Shown: positions 22,191 to 34,682 of the stretch, piece by piece
Layout: every line of letters begins with the position of its first letter
Numbering within the stretch: position 1 is the stretch's first letter
NCBI GenBank assembly: GCA_013397865.1
Contig: VZTI01001820.1
Coordinates: forward strand, 1,592,837-1,656,836
DNA length: 64,000 bases
Source: Struthidea cinerea
Lineage: Eukaryota > Chordata > Aves > Passeriformes > Corcoracidae
Direction of reading: 5' to 3'
The notes under the pieces: generated by a model
What the model saw: only the letters and a program-made list of their open reading frames with translations
Database searches by the model: none
What the model was told of the DNA's origin: nothing
Program-made: the position numbers and the translations under genes

Positions 22191-24533
22191 AAATTTCCCA
22201 CTAATGTCATATAGCAGTACTAGGGCCCTGGGGGCAGAGGCTTGCTGGGCATCCAAGGCCAAGATGTAGCAATGCAGCTTTCCCTACCTGTGTTCCCAGA
22301 TTGAGAAAGAAGCATTTTAGCCACCGCAAAGTAGAGGGCTCTCCAGTATGATCAGAGCTCACAGACAGAGTAGATTATTCTGACCAACTGCACTGATGGT
22401 GACAATGTGGACAGAACTTAAACTTGCAGCCAGGAAGCTCCTGAGCATGGAGTGCTTCAGCTCAGTACCAGTGTGATTACAGCCATCTCCTGGTTAGCAG
22501 TAAACCTTGCTCCAGCTTTGCTTTGGCGCTGGAGCTCCAGATTCAGGGTGTGTTTGTGCATGGGACACTGCCAAATCAGCCCATGTCACATGTTCGACAC
22601 GCGCTCCGGGCAGTCTGCAGCAAAGTGGGGGATAAAACCTCAGACAGGATTTGTAGATGCTCAGGTCTGTTCACAGCCCTTTGGCAGAGTCTGAACACAC
22701 ACTGGAATCACAAATCCACTCCAAGCAGGGTGCCTGCCTGAGAAACTGCCTGCCAAATAGCTGCTCACATGGTAGTAAGTGTGCACAGGGTTTAGTTTAT
22801 AAGAGACCTGTGCGTGACTGCCTGTGGAGGAAGAGGAGAGGGCCTGAGGTCACCCTTTATTCAGAAAGAAAGATGCTGAAGAAAGTCGGTGCTGCGTGTG
22901 CAGCTTTCCACCACCTCTGAAAAGCATTCCTGAAAGCTGACACTGCCAGTAATTTTTGTTTTGTTCCAAGGTGCTCATACTTCAGATGGCGACATCTTGA
23001 CATTCACATCCATTATGTGAACGGATTGCGGAAATAACTCAGCTCTTGCTCTCTCTGTGATATTAATCCCCAGCTGCTGGCTGCAGCACAGAGCTGCCTC
23101 AGACCGCAGGCACCCCAAGCAGCCCACCAGGTCCCCAGCCCCTGCTGCTCTTGGCTTCAAGGGAGGCAGAGGGGCATTTCCTAAATCAGCCTTTCCCTGC
23201 TTCAAAATCTGAATCCAAGTTGGCACATTAGAGCTTTCCTCCTTGCTGTGCAGCCACAGGTGCTTGGGGTGAAATATAAGGCCTTTAACATGAGCATTGT
23301 GATAATATAATTTCACATCATGGGAACCAGACGAGCTTCATTAAACCACGGCTCAAAATTGTACAAATGAGAAAGGAGCCTGCAAATTAGGATATACAGC
23401 TCTTGTTCACATGGCAAAACATCATTAGCTTTGAGGTGGGAGTCTCTGTTACCTTTTACACCCTGTTGACTTTTAAAGCTGGTGTTTTTAATACACACGC
23501 TGCAAGCTGGTTTGGAAAATACAAACTGTGGTAATCGCTCCAAAGCTCAGTTCATCGTTCCTTGGAACAGATGTCAGTGGGGAAGGAACCTGCTGAAGGA
23601 GAAGGGGAGGAGTGATCGAAAGGGCTGAGGAGCAGAAAACCAGAGTAATTTTGCATGAGTGAAGTGGGTTACCCATCTGAACACAGAGAGGGCTGGCAGT
23701 GCTGAGGGCTCTGCCACAGTGGCTGGTACTTTCTTTTACCACTGGGCACTTGCACATTCAACAGCGTTTAGGAGAAAAACATCAGATGGGGGATATATCA
23801 AAGGCTGAAAAACAAATTGTCCCTTTGCTTAAGCACTGCCTCAGCTTAAACCTTGCCTAGCTGCAAAAAGCAAAGGTGATGCATTTTCTTTCTTTCTGTC
23901 TTTCTTTGAGGATGGAAGGAAAAATGAAGGGAGGAAGACTTGAAGTGGAAAAACAAAACAAAACAAAAAGCCTCCATGGACCCATATGTGTGAATGCTGC
24001 CGAGGAGAGCAAAGACGAGCTGACAAAACAAGCCAGGAATGCTGAGGCCCGAGTTCTGAAACACATACGGTTTATGTTGTTCTTACCACAAACCAAAAAT
24101 ATGTTCCCATTTGAAATGGTTGAATCCACAGCTGTTTTAAAATCCCTTGGTACTTCTGAGACAAATGATCCAAGTCAGACTGTGCTAACAGGGTCAGTTT
24201 TAGAGCCAAGCGAGAGCTGTGACTGATGCAGAATCACTGCAGCTCCATCCTTTTCCACATCAATCATAGCTCAATGAAAATCCTGTGGGGCTGTCGGGCT
24301 CTCTTACAATATTGTTTACATTACAGGATGATGTAAAGCTCCTCCAGCAAAACTGCGCTGCTGGATTATGATCTTCACTAACACCAAAAGAGCTTAAGTT
24401 GCAGCTGCAGGACAGCACGGACAGATGCAGGCACATACCCCTGAATTTACATCTACAAAAGCAGTCATTAATGTTTCATAAAATATACCCATTGATTCAT
24501 CTCTGCAGGCAAATTCTCTCCCTTTAAACCGAT
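22191..24533. other. Noncoding stretch with simple repeats
   Basis: No gene is called. A TTTC-repeat lies at 23885-23907 and an AAAAC-repeat at 23949-23969. A frame open for 116 codons (23876-24226) spans both; its second half is hydrophilic and protein-like, but there is no good donor or domain. From 24230 to 24660 the sequence is AT-rich, unique and free of simple repeats, a look often seen in conserved noncoding elements. Confidence 0.45.
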
Positions 24534-24600
24534 GATTATAAAGCACCTTGGGGTGAGCCTACATCCTAGATGCTCTATAAAGTAACCAGCTTGTATTGTC
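24534..24600 (+). repeat. Ancient SINE/LINE tail (AmnSINE1/LF-SINE-like)
   Basis: The segment reads TTATAAAGCACCTTGGGGTG, a short variable stretch, then TAGATGCTCTATAAAGTAA. Several ancient vertebrate SINEs with L2/CR1-clade tails end in a hairpin-like AAAGCRCYTTGGG ... GGCGCTATATAAA motif, and this copy follows that order and spacing. Such copies are often preserved as conserved noncoding elements. The 5' body of the element is not recognisable to me. Confidence 0.4.
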
Positions 24601-26163
24601 ATAAAAGCTGAAATGGCTTTAATCCATTTCCTCACAATAGCAGTTTTAATTCACTCCAAGAGGGCTGGCTGTCAAGAAAATAGTATTTTTCTCAGATTCA
24701 CACCTGAGGTCAAAACCTTGCCCTCTATGCCAGAGCTAATAAATCACATTTCTTTTTTCCTGTTCCTTTTGAACAGTGAGGACAGTCTCTTGCAGAAAGA
24801 CAAAAAAAGGGTCTTTGCAGGAGCGCGTGCAGCATCGTGGGGGAGGGATGTGGAAAAAGTCCCAGCAGCATCCCATAATCATGTACTGGGGAGGGCAGGC
24901 TTGCAGCTGTGCCTGGCCTTGAAAAGAAAGACTCAGCACCTGTTAACTCTTGACTGAAACATCTCGAGTTATGGCTGTAATGCTCTAATACACCCCATTA
25001 AATATTTGCATATTAAACATACAGAAAATGTAAAGCCTTTTTGAAGTGACAGGGAGTGAATAGCATTGCAGCCTCTCCCACTCTCCACGGGTCCCTCTAA
25101 TTGGTCCCTCTCATCCTGTCACTTGATTGCTCTGGAGACAGGGTGGGTTTTAAGGCAGAAATTCCCCAGGCATTCCAGTGGTGCACAGCAGTAGCTGCTT
25201 ACAGACAAAGCCCTGGCAGTTGCCATCACAGGAACCTGGGAGCTGGCAGCCTTTTCTTCAGCCAAGGAGAGGAGACTGGACTGTGTTTCATGCAGTGGCA
25301 ACAGGCGCAGTCCCAGCAGGTCATGACCTCTCTTCAGCCCAGCTTTCCCAAACCAAGGAGAAGTCTGAAATCCAGAAATATTTCCTCCTACCTGCAGACT
25401 CTGCCTGCATCCCCTAAGCCCCTGTGAAAAGTTCTCCTAACCACCACAGCTCCTGCTGTAACTAAAGCCAGAAAAAAACATTCTCTGGGCTGCTCAACAA
25501 AATGCCAAGGTGCCCACAGAGCCTGCTGCCATCAGCCACCCAACAGCTCAGCATACCGCGCTTGTTCGGGACCACCCTGCCCACCCACAAAGTGCCCTGA
25601 ACTGACGACAGCACTTGGAATCTGGTCTTGCTGCACTTCCCAGCTCAGTGTTTGAGCACTTGGACAGCCTGTGCAGTGCTGGGGAGCAGCCATGGGGCTG
25701 GGGGGCACTGGCAGCACTGGGAGCATTCGTACCAGAGTTCTGGAGGCTGGTCTGCTCCCGGCCAGCGCTGTTGGGATGAATGCTCTGCTTCAGAGCACTG
25801 CAGCGCCCAGGCCTGGGGACAGCAGGAAATGTGACCACACCAGCCATTTTGCCATGCACATTTGGCAGACTCAGCTGAAGTCAGACTTGCATGTGGTTTC
25901 AGAGGTAGTCAGTGTCTGGTTTGATATTCTGTTGACATGGTTTGTTTCCAGTTGTGGTTTTAAGCACTGGCCTCACGAGTGCTCCCGCCTGTACAGAGTG
26001 CTTTTCATTTGAGAAGAGTTGCAGCAGGGCCCCCCCCAGCTCGCCAGCTGGGTCTGGACCAGCAGCAGGAGAATATTTAAGAAATGGCATCTCTGCCTAC
26101 AGTATGAATGCTTGTTTGGGGCTTTCCAGCTCTCCAGCCTGCATGTGAACTGCAACCCTGGCC
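24601..26163. other. Noncoding stretch, no gene seen
   Basis: No splice-flanked open exon or repeat family was identified. Several overlapping frames of 60-115 codons on both strands carry no domain. The part from 25540 to 26160 is GC-richer. Confidence 0.5.
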
Positions 26164-26796
26164 TTGGAGGGTGCAGGAGAAGAGATTACTGACACCTGGT
26201 GCCCTGGCCATGCCTGGCATCCTTGCCAAAGATCCCAGGACAGCCTGGATGCACCACAGCAGCCGATCCCAAACCCCTCACACTTTCAGAGACAACCCTG
26301 CAGTAGTGAAGTTCTCAGCTCAGCACCCAGAGCTCCCTCACAGAGCAGTGTGGTGACCACCCTGGCATGGCTGGCCCATGGCCTGGGGGGCAGAGGCAGG
26401 TGCAGGAGAAAGCCCCATTTGGTAGCCTGTCTCTTTGCAATCAATGCTGCTGTGTGCTTCACAGCATCAGAGAAAGATGCCTCATACTGGGAAAGGATGC
26501 CTGATGCTGCCCAGTCTCCAGGGGTGTTCCTTCCACTGCCACACACTGGAAATGCTCTGCTCCTGGCACAAAGAAGCTTTATTCTTACGGCAGAGACTTT
26601 CATTGTGCCAAAGGAACTTGTTCAGTACAACAGCCCCCTTTGTACGGCTGCTTCACCCATGAGCCATATGCAGTCCCAAGGAAGGCTTGAATGCTGCGGA
26701 AGGCATTACATGGTCTCTCTGCACAGAGATACATTCAGCTCAAACAGTGTTATTTTTGTCTTACTTTTTGGTGACTGCCGGGGGAGACTCAGATGA
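26164..26796 (+). other. Longest stop-free stretch in the window (210 codons), probably chance
   Basis: The frame is open for 210 codons without an upstream ATG at its first codon. The predicted peptide is rich in Ser, Pro, Ala and Gln, has scattered cysteines, and shows no signal peptide, membrane helix or family motif. Other frames of 60-105 codons overlap it on both strands. With several thousand stop-to-stop intervals in 64 kb, one of this length is not very surprising. It is listed because it is the longest. Confidence 0.1.
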
Positions 26797-29700
26797 AGAC
26801 AATGGCAGGGAAAGTGTGTATGAGCCCTGCAGACACTTTATGTCTTTTCACTTACAAACATGTAGAGAGGGAAAAAAAATTGCTGAGTTCCTGATGTGCC
26901 TAATTGCCCAGCAGCGGCAGAAAGCGAATTGGCAGTGTCTGCATCAACCCGCACCGGCTGGTTCCTCGCCTCACCATATGTCTGCTCAGACACTCACAGC
27001 TCCCCCGAACAAGCCACATGGCAGCTTGGACACTCCATAAGGGCTGTGCATGCTGTTCTAGAGGAGTAATCAAAAATAATTCCAAATGTTCAGTGTTTCT
27101 GTCCTTGCCAGACACTAGAACTGGGCTGTTATGGTGCCATTCTATTCTGTAGTTTATTATAAGCATTACAGATGTTGGGAATGTAACCCTGCCCTCTTAC
27201 CAGTCACATTTTTTAACAAATTATTTAATTACAGTGTCCAACTAGCTTGGCATTTCCTATTGGTCTTCACTGACTGGATTATTTTTCAGTCACAAAACAC
27301 ATTTAATCACAAGTTAGCCTGTAAGAAATGCTCTCTCTGTCAGGTGCTACTGCTAAATGACCTTGAGCTAGAATGGCCACAGGCTCTCTGAGGTCTGGAA
27401 GGTTCAGCTTGTCCTGCTGCTCACCTACAGGGTGGGTTTCTGGAGCAGCATAGCCTTGCCTTCCAGCTGGCTCCTGCCTCCATTGTACCAGCAGAAGACA
27501 ACACTGCTAGGTGTTACAACAGTTGCCCCTCCACCAAACCAGCATTTTTCAGAATGACATTCAGCACTGCTCTAAACTCCTATCTCATTGCACAGAAGTA
27601 CCTCTTTACCAGGATATGCATGTCCACAATCAACACAGCAGTCTCAACTTCTTGGTTCTTGCTTCTGGGGGAAGGAGAATGCCCACAAAATCTTTGTCAT
27701 TAGCATATCATTGTCATCAGCTCATCAACATTAAATGCTTCTGTGTGATGGAGGGTGTTTTGTTCCTAACAGTGGCAAGAGTTATTAAAGTGTTCTGTGA
27801 GTATTGCGCGCAGCTCTCTCTCAGCATTTATCTTCCAGCAGCAAAAAGTGGACAAGTACATTTCTCTAAATCTGCTGTCCTGAAACAGGCTCAGTCAGGC
27901 AAAAATGTAGATTCCTTTCTTTTGGCAATGAAACAAAAAATCTTTACCACCAAATAAGACCACAGATACAGACTCAGACATTTGTTACCCACTGGAGGCT
28001 CTGCATTTTTCTTCTCAGCCAGTTTTATACCTCATGGAAGTCAGATATGTGAGCTCCTTTTTTGAATTACCTTCAGTGGGTGAACACTCCCTAGAGGCAG
28101 GGGAAGAGCTCTACCAGCTCTAAAGGCACTGGGAAGAGCTTGGATCTGGCCATGAAGTCACCCAGCCCAGGGCATGCTCAAGGGACATGGGGTGTGCAAA
28201 GCAGTATCAGACTCCTGGGCCATGCTCCTCTCCTCAGCAGCTGTGTGCAGAATCGCAGATGGAAATGTTTTCCACGCAGGCACTTTGCAAACCCTCACCC
28301 AGAGGGCAGACGGCCCAAATCCGCAAACAAACAGCTACTAGCTGAGGAAAAGTGAGCAGCGTGGCTGTTGTCATAGATTTGGGCCCACAACTACCGCTGT
28401 GCCTGGCACCTTGGCCTCCCTTCCATGTCTAATCCCTCACCGCTATCTGCTTCAGTGCAAGGGTAGCCTTGGCTGGGCTGCGCTTTTTTTAATCTTTTCA
28501 GGCTGCCAAAACCCAAGCTGTCAAATACAAGTTAACAGACCGAAAACACAGATGTCTGTTCTGTGTTTCCCATATAGACTGGACATGCTCAGAACAGCTT
28601 TTAAGGTCAAAGCACTGGTCCCTTTCACCATGCCTGGTCCCTCAGCAGGCAGTCCCTTACTGCCAGTGGCGTCCCTGTGCCTGTCTTCCACGAGCATCGC
28701 TTTTCACACACACTGGTTTCACAAAGCACTGGCATACGACATATGTAGCTGCAATTTATTAGGGACAAAAGCAAGGACTTCGTGACACATACACTTTGTG
28801 CAATATAGTGCACTGGGGATCAAATATTTGTCGGCTGCAGTGCTTGAGACTGGCCTGAGGCAGGGGATTCAAAGTGTGCAGGAAGTTTGTCTAAGTGCCC
28901 TTCTTGTTCACCTGGAAACGGAGATGCTTTTCTTGCGCACAGGCCTGAAGAGACTTGACCTGCACAAAGATATGGCATATTTGTATTATTTGTGTGTTGT
29001 CTATGAAGAACACAGTTTTGGGGACCTCTAGGGTTTGCTAAGAACCTCTATTTGCCACCCAAGCCTGGGTACTGAGGACCTTCTTCATCTGTACCTCGGA
29101 TCTTCTCCAGAAGGCAATTATACCTGGGCTGAGATCATCCCTCAGGTTCCATGTCATTGAAACCTCGGTTTTTCTCCCAACACTGCCAGTAAAACCACAT
29201 ACTCAATGAGCAGATCAGATCTGGCATTGTACCAGTGTGGGAGAATCCTGCTAATTTTTTCCTGATGAAAGTACCTGTCTGCCCTTCACCTTCCCTGCTG
29301 GCTTTGCTATTCCATTGAATTGCCACAGATTCTGTTGAGGACAGTGAAGCCTTTGAAGGCAGGGTGTCAGAAGTGAGACAGGCTTGTGCATGGGCCACCA
29401 CAGTGGGTCCTGGGCAGGGTGACCTGATGAAGCCTTAATACAGGACAAACTGCAATAATAAAAGCACAGCCTAATTGTTGGAATCAAACAATTTCTGCCA
29501 AGGCCACCCAAGTTGGTGACTTCAGGGGCTTTTGAGTTGTAAGTGAAAGGCAGTTTTTGTGTGTCAAACTGGCAGAGTGAAATCTGATTTCTAAGACCCT
29601 CACCCACAAAATTATCCCTGACAAACCACAGCTCACTTGCAACAGGGAAACTCAGAACTGCATAAATATTAAAGTAAGGTCTCTCCTAAAGAAATGATCA

Positions 29701-29840
29701 ACAAAGTGAAGCAAAAATAAAGTGAATACCATCATTCCCTGCAATACTGTATTAAGTTATTTTGCTCTCTGTTATTCTGGTCCCAGCGACTTTAAGATGA
29801 GGTAGTAAGAATTTGGGATGCATTTCCAGGCAGGTGCACA
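26797..29840. other. Noncoding stretch, no gene seen
   Basis: No gene or repeat family is called. A 148-codon open frame at 27511-27957 has no domain and no coding-like third-position pattern. The 10-mer GGGAAGAGCT recurs at about 28102 and 28131. Confidence 0.5.
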
Positions 29841-29880
29841 TTTTTTTAAATTTTTTTTTTTTTCTTTTTTTTTTTTTTTT
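29841..29880 (-). repeat. Poly(T) run (poly(A) on the minus strand)
   Basis: Forty bases are almost all T, broken by AAA at 29848-29850 and one C at 29864. Read on the minus strand it is a long A-rich tail directly 3' of the old repeat at 29881-30010. CR1 elements normally do not end in poly(A), so the run may be the tail of a different retroposed transcript or a later slippage expansion. Confidence 0.85.
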
Positions 29881-30010
29881 CCTTTGTCTGGAGCATAAAG
29901 AATGGGCCACTGCCAGAGGCAGGGTACCAGGCTTGACAGACCAGTGGTCTGATCAAGTCTGGCATATCCTTTGTTCTTCTGTTCCAATTTAATGCCTGCT
30001 GGGAGTGAAT
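29881..30010 (-). repeat. Ancient amniote CR1-type repeat fragment
   Basis: On the minus strand the segment contains GATCAGACCACTGGTCTGTC, then AAGCCTGGTACCCTGCCTC, then TGGCAGTGGCC. This closely follows the reptile repeat core GGTCAGACCAATGGTCCATC...CCTGTCT...GACAGTGGCC, which I associate with old CR1-lineage copies in turtles and crocodilians. The boundary to the right is uncertain and may extend to about 30060. Confidence 0.5.
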
Positions 30011-32362
30011 TCCAGTTATGTGGGGATGTTTTTGCCAATGAATATTTACCAACATCCTGACTACCCTGGGAGTACGGTTAAAAAACTCACTCCCAAGGAA
30101 GTGAACACACACTAGAATAAACACTTACGGATAAGCCATGAGCTTTTTTCTTTAACACTGAGGTGAACATTTGGTTCAATTCCCATGTACGTTTAAGACT
30201 AAACAAATACAAAGGCAAACACTCCATGGGTCATTGTTACTAGATGTGGATTTTTAGGCCATTTATAAGCATATGGATCATGTTTAAAGAATACATTATT
30301 TTAACAACCCAGGAGTCAAATAGGCAGGTGGTAATCTGATTTCCTTAATTGCAGAGAAAGTAACTCGGTGAAGACACAGGGTTTGTGCATCTAACCCCAA
30401 AAATTGTAATCCCTGATTAGTACCAGGAACTCCTCCATCATATTGAGTCCATGGATATGTCTGTGTCTCTCATCTTTATCAACTGCTTCCCCAGTTACCG
30501 TTTGAGGATCAGTTGGTGCTTATCTGTGAGCACTGGTTGATGATGCAATATTTGTTCTATCTCTCTTCTAGTTGCTGAGCTCCATTAAAACAGGCAAGAA
30601 ATCAATGATACTCTTCCCTGATGTCGCATGAAAGAGCAGGCAATTGCAGCAGCTATGGGAATGGCACGTCAGTAGTTGAAGAAGATGAGGTGGGTTCTGT
30701 TACCATATGATGTGTGGAGGATGTTGTCACTGGGTGATCTCTGCTCCAACCAGTTGATGAATTTCAACCATCACATTGTGTTTTTTCATCTCTTGAAACA
30801 GCATCAAAGGTAGGTAAATGTGAACTCTTCCTGGCTCCAAACACCTCAAGTGAAGCCTGTGAGAACAGAGGGCACCTAAGGTCTTCTTCCTTACATGAAG
30901 TTCACAAGAAACACACCTGCAGAGGAGCTTTGTAGCACAGCTCTGCTAACACAGTGGCTGGAAAGAACTCCAGAAGTACAGAGCTGCCCTGGCTTGTGTG
31001 GTGTTCAACAAAGTAGTGCTGGCAGCCTCAACATTCAGCCTGTCCATCTGCTTAAAATTACAAGAATTTACCATAACCCACAACAAGGATGGGAGACTTA
31101 CGAATTTTAAGTCTGTTACATGGCATTTGCTCATCTTTTCTGGCATTTCTCTGTAAGAAGAAGGGTTAGAAAGTTGGTGGAGAGTTTTGTATATATTTTA
31201 GTTTGTTTTATGCTAAACGCATCCTGTAAACCCTTGTTGCAGAGCCTACGACTTCAAGAAAAAAGAAATCAAAGCCTCACCATGAAAGCTCTGGTGCTGG
31301 CGGCATAAATGCTCTGTGATGTTGACCTGGTGTCCTGCACACAAATCCCCAGTCTCTAGAGGGGAGAGGGTTTCACCTTCCTGCTTTCATGTGCAAAATG
31401 ATGACAGGGTCAGGATTTTCTCAGATGGAAGCTGTTTTGGGCAAAGAGGGATCTAGTGTTGCCAGTTTCACCTTGACTCATAGAACTTTGGAGCTCTAAT
31501 AAAACCCAGGCTCTCAGAGCCTGTTCCCATGCATGCCTTTGCTGGCACTGACCTTCTCCCTGCCCACGCAAGACCTCACTGCAGGTATGGAAAGAGGAAC
31601 AGCTCTGAGGACCTTCTTCTTCTTCCTCCTGCCTTATTTGGGCCTCACATGCTTGACTAGTGCACATGCATCTCATCAGGGAGAGCAAATGGGCAGCACA
31701 TTAGTGAGCAGCCTGACATGGGGATGCACATTTGTACCTCCTCTAGTCCTGGCTAATTTGGGGTGACATGGATCTGATTGTGCGGAAGGAGTGAGACGGA
31801 ACTCCAATATTTATACAGGTCACCATATAACTACAGGAAAAGTAGGACAGATGGTTTTGCATTAACCTGTAGTGTTAAGTACTTAATCAACAACTTAAAT
31901 ATTCTTCAAATTCCCAGCTTGACTGACAGCATCTGAATAGCTTTCTGCAAATTAAGTGGGCTTAAATTTAAGCACATTAGGGCCCTCTAGTTAGTATTGA
32001 CAGTCATAACCAGGGCTTCAGCTATGCATATTTATGCTACAACACAGATAGGGCGTTCAGTCTAGATTTGGAGGATTTAGGAATTTTTAGAGTTCCAAAA
32101 ATAAATGTAATGGAACAGAGTATCAGAAATATGACATCTGCTCTAGTGCATGATTTGCAAGAGACTGTAGGTCTGTTCCTTCGAGAGCATTATCATTGCC
32201 AGAAAATATTAAGTCCTAAAAAAAGTGTCAACTGTAATTTGCAAATACTAAGCCACATTCCTTAGTCATTCCTTTCCAGGGCAGCCTGTCTACTCTGTAT
32301 CTGCTCAGGATGCTTCTCTCTTTTTAGTGCCAGAGAGTCTCAAAGTATTAAATGGACATATC
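30011..32362. other. Noncoding stretch, no gene seen
   Basis: No gene, exon pair or repeat family is called. Sequence is of mixed composition; frames are under 100 codons and domainless. Confidence 0.5.
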
Positions 32363-32495
32363 TTCATCACCCTTGCAGGGCAGCGAAGTGCTGTCACCAG
32401 TCTTTAAAAGATGGGGAACATGAGCCTTTGGCTTGCCCACAGTCTCCTAGGTAAAGGAAGGAATAGAAAGACTGTTTTCAAAACCCTGGTTTCCC
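32363..32495 (+). repeat. MIR-like ancient SINE
   Basis: The order of motifs follows the MIR consensus: a CACCCTTGCAGGG segment, then TTTAAAAGATGGGGAACATG (cf. TTTTACAGATGAGGAAACTG), then GGCTTGCCCACAGTCTC (cf. ACTTGCCCAAGGTCACAC), and an AAAACCCTGG segment near the expected GAACCCAGG. The divergence is high, as expected of a family that predates the amniote radiation. Confidence 0.55.
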
Positions 32496-34570
32496 TTTCA
32501 TCTTTCCTACTGGGTGGCTTGGCTGTTTAGGCAGCAGCTTTTAATGTGTAGGTCTGCTGGTGAGAAGTGCAGATGAAAGCAGTGGTTCCCCTTCAGCCAC
32601 AGCAGTCTGGCTTCATGCTACTGGCTAAAAAAACAAAGCCCATACCCTTGTCAGAACAGGCAACCTCTCTATTTTTACACAGTGCTCAGCAAATAATAGG
32701 CAATTTGCAAACGATTAATATTTTATACCTATCATTCCAAACTTTGCCTGTCATTTCCTCAGGTGTCCTGAGTATAACTGCTATTTTATCATTTCCAAAG
32801 TGATGAAATCAGAAGTCCTGTTTACATGGATACAGCTTTTTAGCACATCATCCACACCATTAAGAACAAGGCTCATAACTACCAGCAGAAAGGAACTGTA
32901 CAGGGGCTTTATAGAGCTTGTGAAGTCTGGTTTTAGTGCCTCTTACTCAGTTCCAACTTGCCAGGAGATATAGTTCTGACTTTAACACTTAAACACATGA
33001 TTAAATACTGCCTCCACAGTGTTTTTCAAAGTCTATTTTCTAGCACGGATTAAACAGAACCTGAATTATAAACAGTTGCTTAGTCTTTCTCTCTTCCCCC
33101 CCACCCCAAAATTGCATAAATATTTGATATTTACTACATCTCAAAGCCTAAACGTTGCCATATGGGACATGTAGGCTGAGAGATTCTGAAAAGAGCTGTA
33201 TGAATAATGTTTTTTTTTTAATCTGGCAGCCAAAACTGTTACAAAAGAGCGTACTCCCAAATACTTTCCTCAGGCCAGAGATAAAGGTGGGGGGTTTGGG
33301 TTTTTTTCTGAATTACCTGCCCTTACCACTATGATAAGCATAATTCAAGGTTAAATAAAAAATGTTGACTTTTTAAAATACGTAAATGAATTATCTAGAA
33401 GTTTCAAAGTTTCCTTCCTGTTTTTGGGAAGCCTGTTGGGGTCCAGCCCAGGTGGTTCACTGTTCACATTTACTAACAGATTTGACTGTCCTGCAAATTC
33501 CTGGACCATCCAGTTTGGCAAAAGCAGCTGCTGCAGCCTGGGCTGAACAACACTGCTCAGATAAAGGCTCTGTTTCTTGAACCGCTTGTATGACAGTGTC
33601 TGTTTTCTCCTGCAGGTTTTCCTTGGAAGTCTAGCAGGGCAAGTTGCCTTTTAGGTCAAAGTTAAGTGCTAAAAAAGCAGCACCTTTTATCATATTATTA
33701 TATGGAAACAATTATACAGCAATCCTTAAAACATAAGGTCATGTCATCAATCTCTGTATTCAGTGTGACACTGAGAAAATGGAAGACTTTAGGTACAGAC
33801 CTATTAGACACTTTGAATAAATACCATTTTGTGTTTTCAGAAGTGCCAAGTACACACTCTGCCAGCATCTCTGAAAATGCAGATGGTGTCTTTTCTTGTC
33901 TTTTTTTTCCCCATATATATATATATATATAAAACTAAAAGAAGCTGGTACTTTGTGCATGATGCAAAAAATACCAATCTTAAGATATCACTTCATGGCG
34001 AAAAAAAAGGCAGCAGGCTTCAGGGGTAGCCCACTTGGCTGGCAGATTTGGCACAAATGAGGGGCAGAGGCAGAGCACATCCCTTATCCCAGCCATGCTT
34101 GCTTGGAGCAAAGAGCTCTGCAACATCTGCCTCAGAGGGGACAGCTTTGGTAGAGAAAAAGAACATTTACTAAGGTAGCTGTTAGCTGCCATTAGCAGGA
34201 AACCAGGTGTAGACTGTGTGACTATTTTAAGTCTAGTTTCATTTGGCTCTGGGATTAGGTGTATGCTATCTACAAGCAAGCAATGCCAAGTGATTCCTCA
34301 GGTCTTGCAGCAGGTGGGAGCCTATTTAGTGTGGAGTCAGGGAACGCTGTGCACACTGCAGGGCGAAGCTGGAGCTCTCTGTGGCTGGCACTGCCAAAAC
34401 CCAGCATATAGAGAGGAGATTTACACTGTCTAACCAACCGAGTGGTGATTAACAGGCAGAGCATGTGCATCCCCTCGGCTTTGTAATCACATCCCTGAGA
34501 AACCGCGCAACCCTTTTGTGCTGAGTAACATTTGCATGAGGTGAGGGCAAGTGGTTTGTTCTTGCTTTAG
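32496..34570. other. AT-rich noncoding stretch
   Basis: No gene is called. There is a T-run at about 33210-33219 and an (AT)9 dinucleotide repeat at 33913-33931 preceded by a T-run. The sequence is otherwise unique-looking. Confidence 0.55.
33913..33931 (+). repeat. (AT)n microsatellite
   Basis: Nine uninterrupted AT units follow TTTTTTTTCCCC. Pure and short, so likely polymorphic between individuals. Confidence 0.95.
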
Positions 34571-34682
34571 GGCTCTCCCTGGTAAAGGAGAGGTTTGGTA
34601 TCTTCCTCTGGACACAAAGAGCCATTCCCAACCATCCTGGAAGGAGTCTGTGGCCGGGAGCTGTGCAGCATCAGCAGTGCTG
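34571..34682 (+). other. Candidate 112-bp exon, open in two frames
   Basis: The acceptor TGGTTTGTTCTTGCTTTAG is strong and the donor GCTG|gtgagt is good. Two of three frames are open throughout. The frame that uses one leading base ends in phase 0 and reads ALPGKGEVWYLPLDTKSHSQ onward; the other reads LSLVKERFGIFLWTQ. I recognise neither. Being open in two frames lowers the weight of openness as evidence. Confidence 0.18.

Noticed and set aside
26164..26796. 210-codon open frame as a real gene
   Set aside because: No ATG at its start, no domain, overlapping frames on both strands, and a length expected about once by chance in a window of this size.
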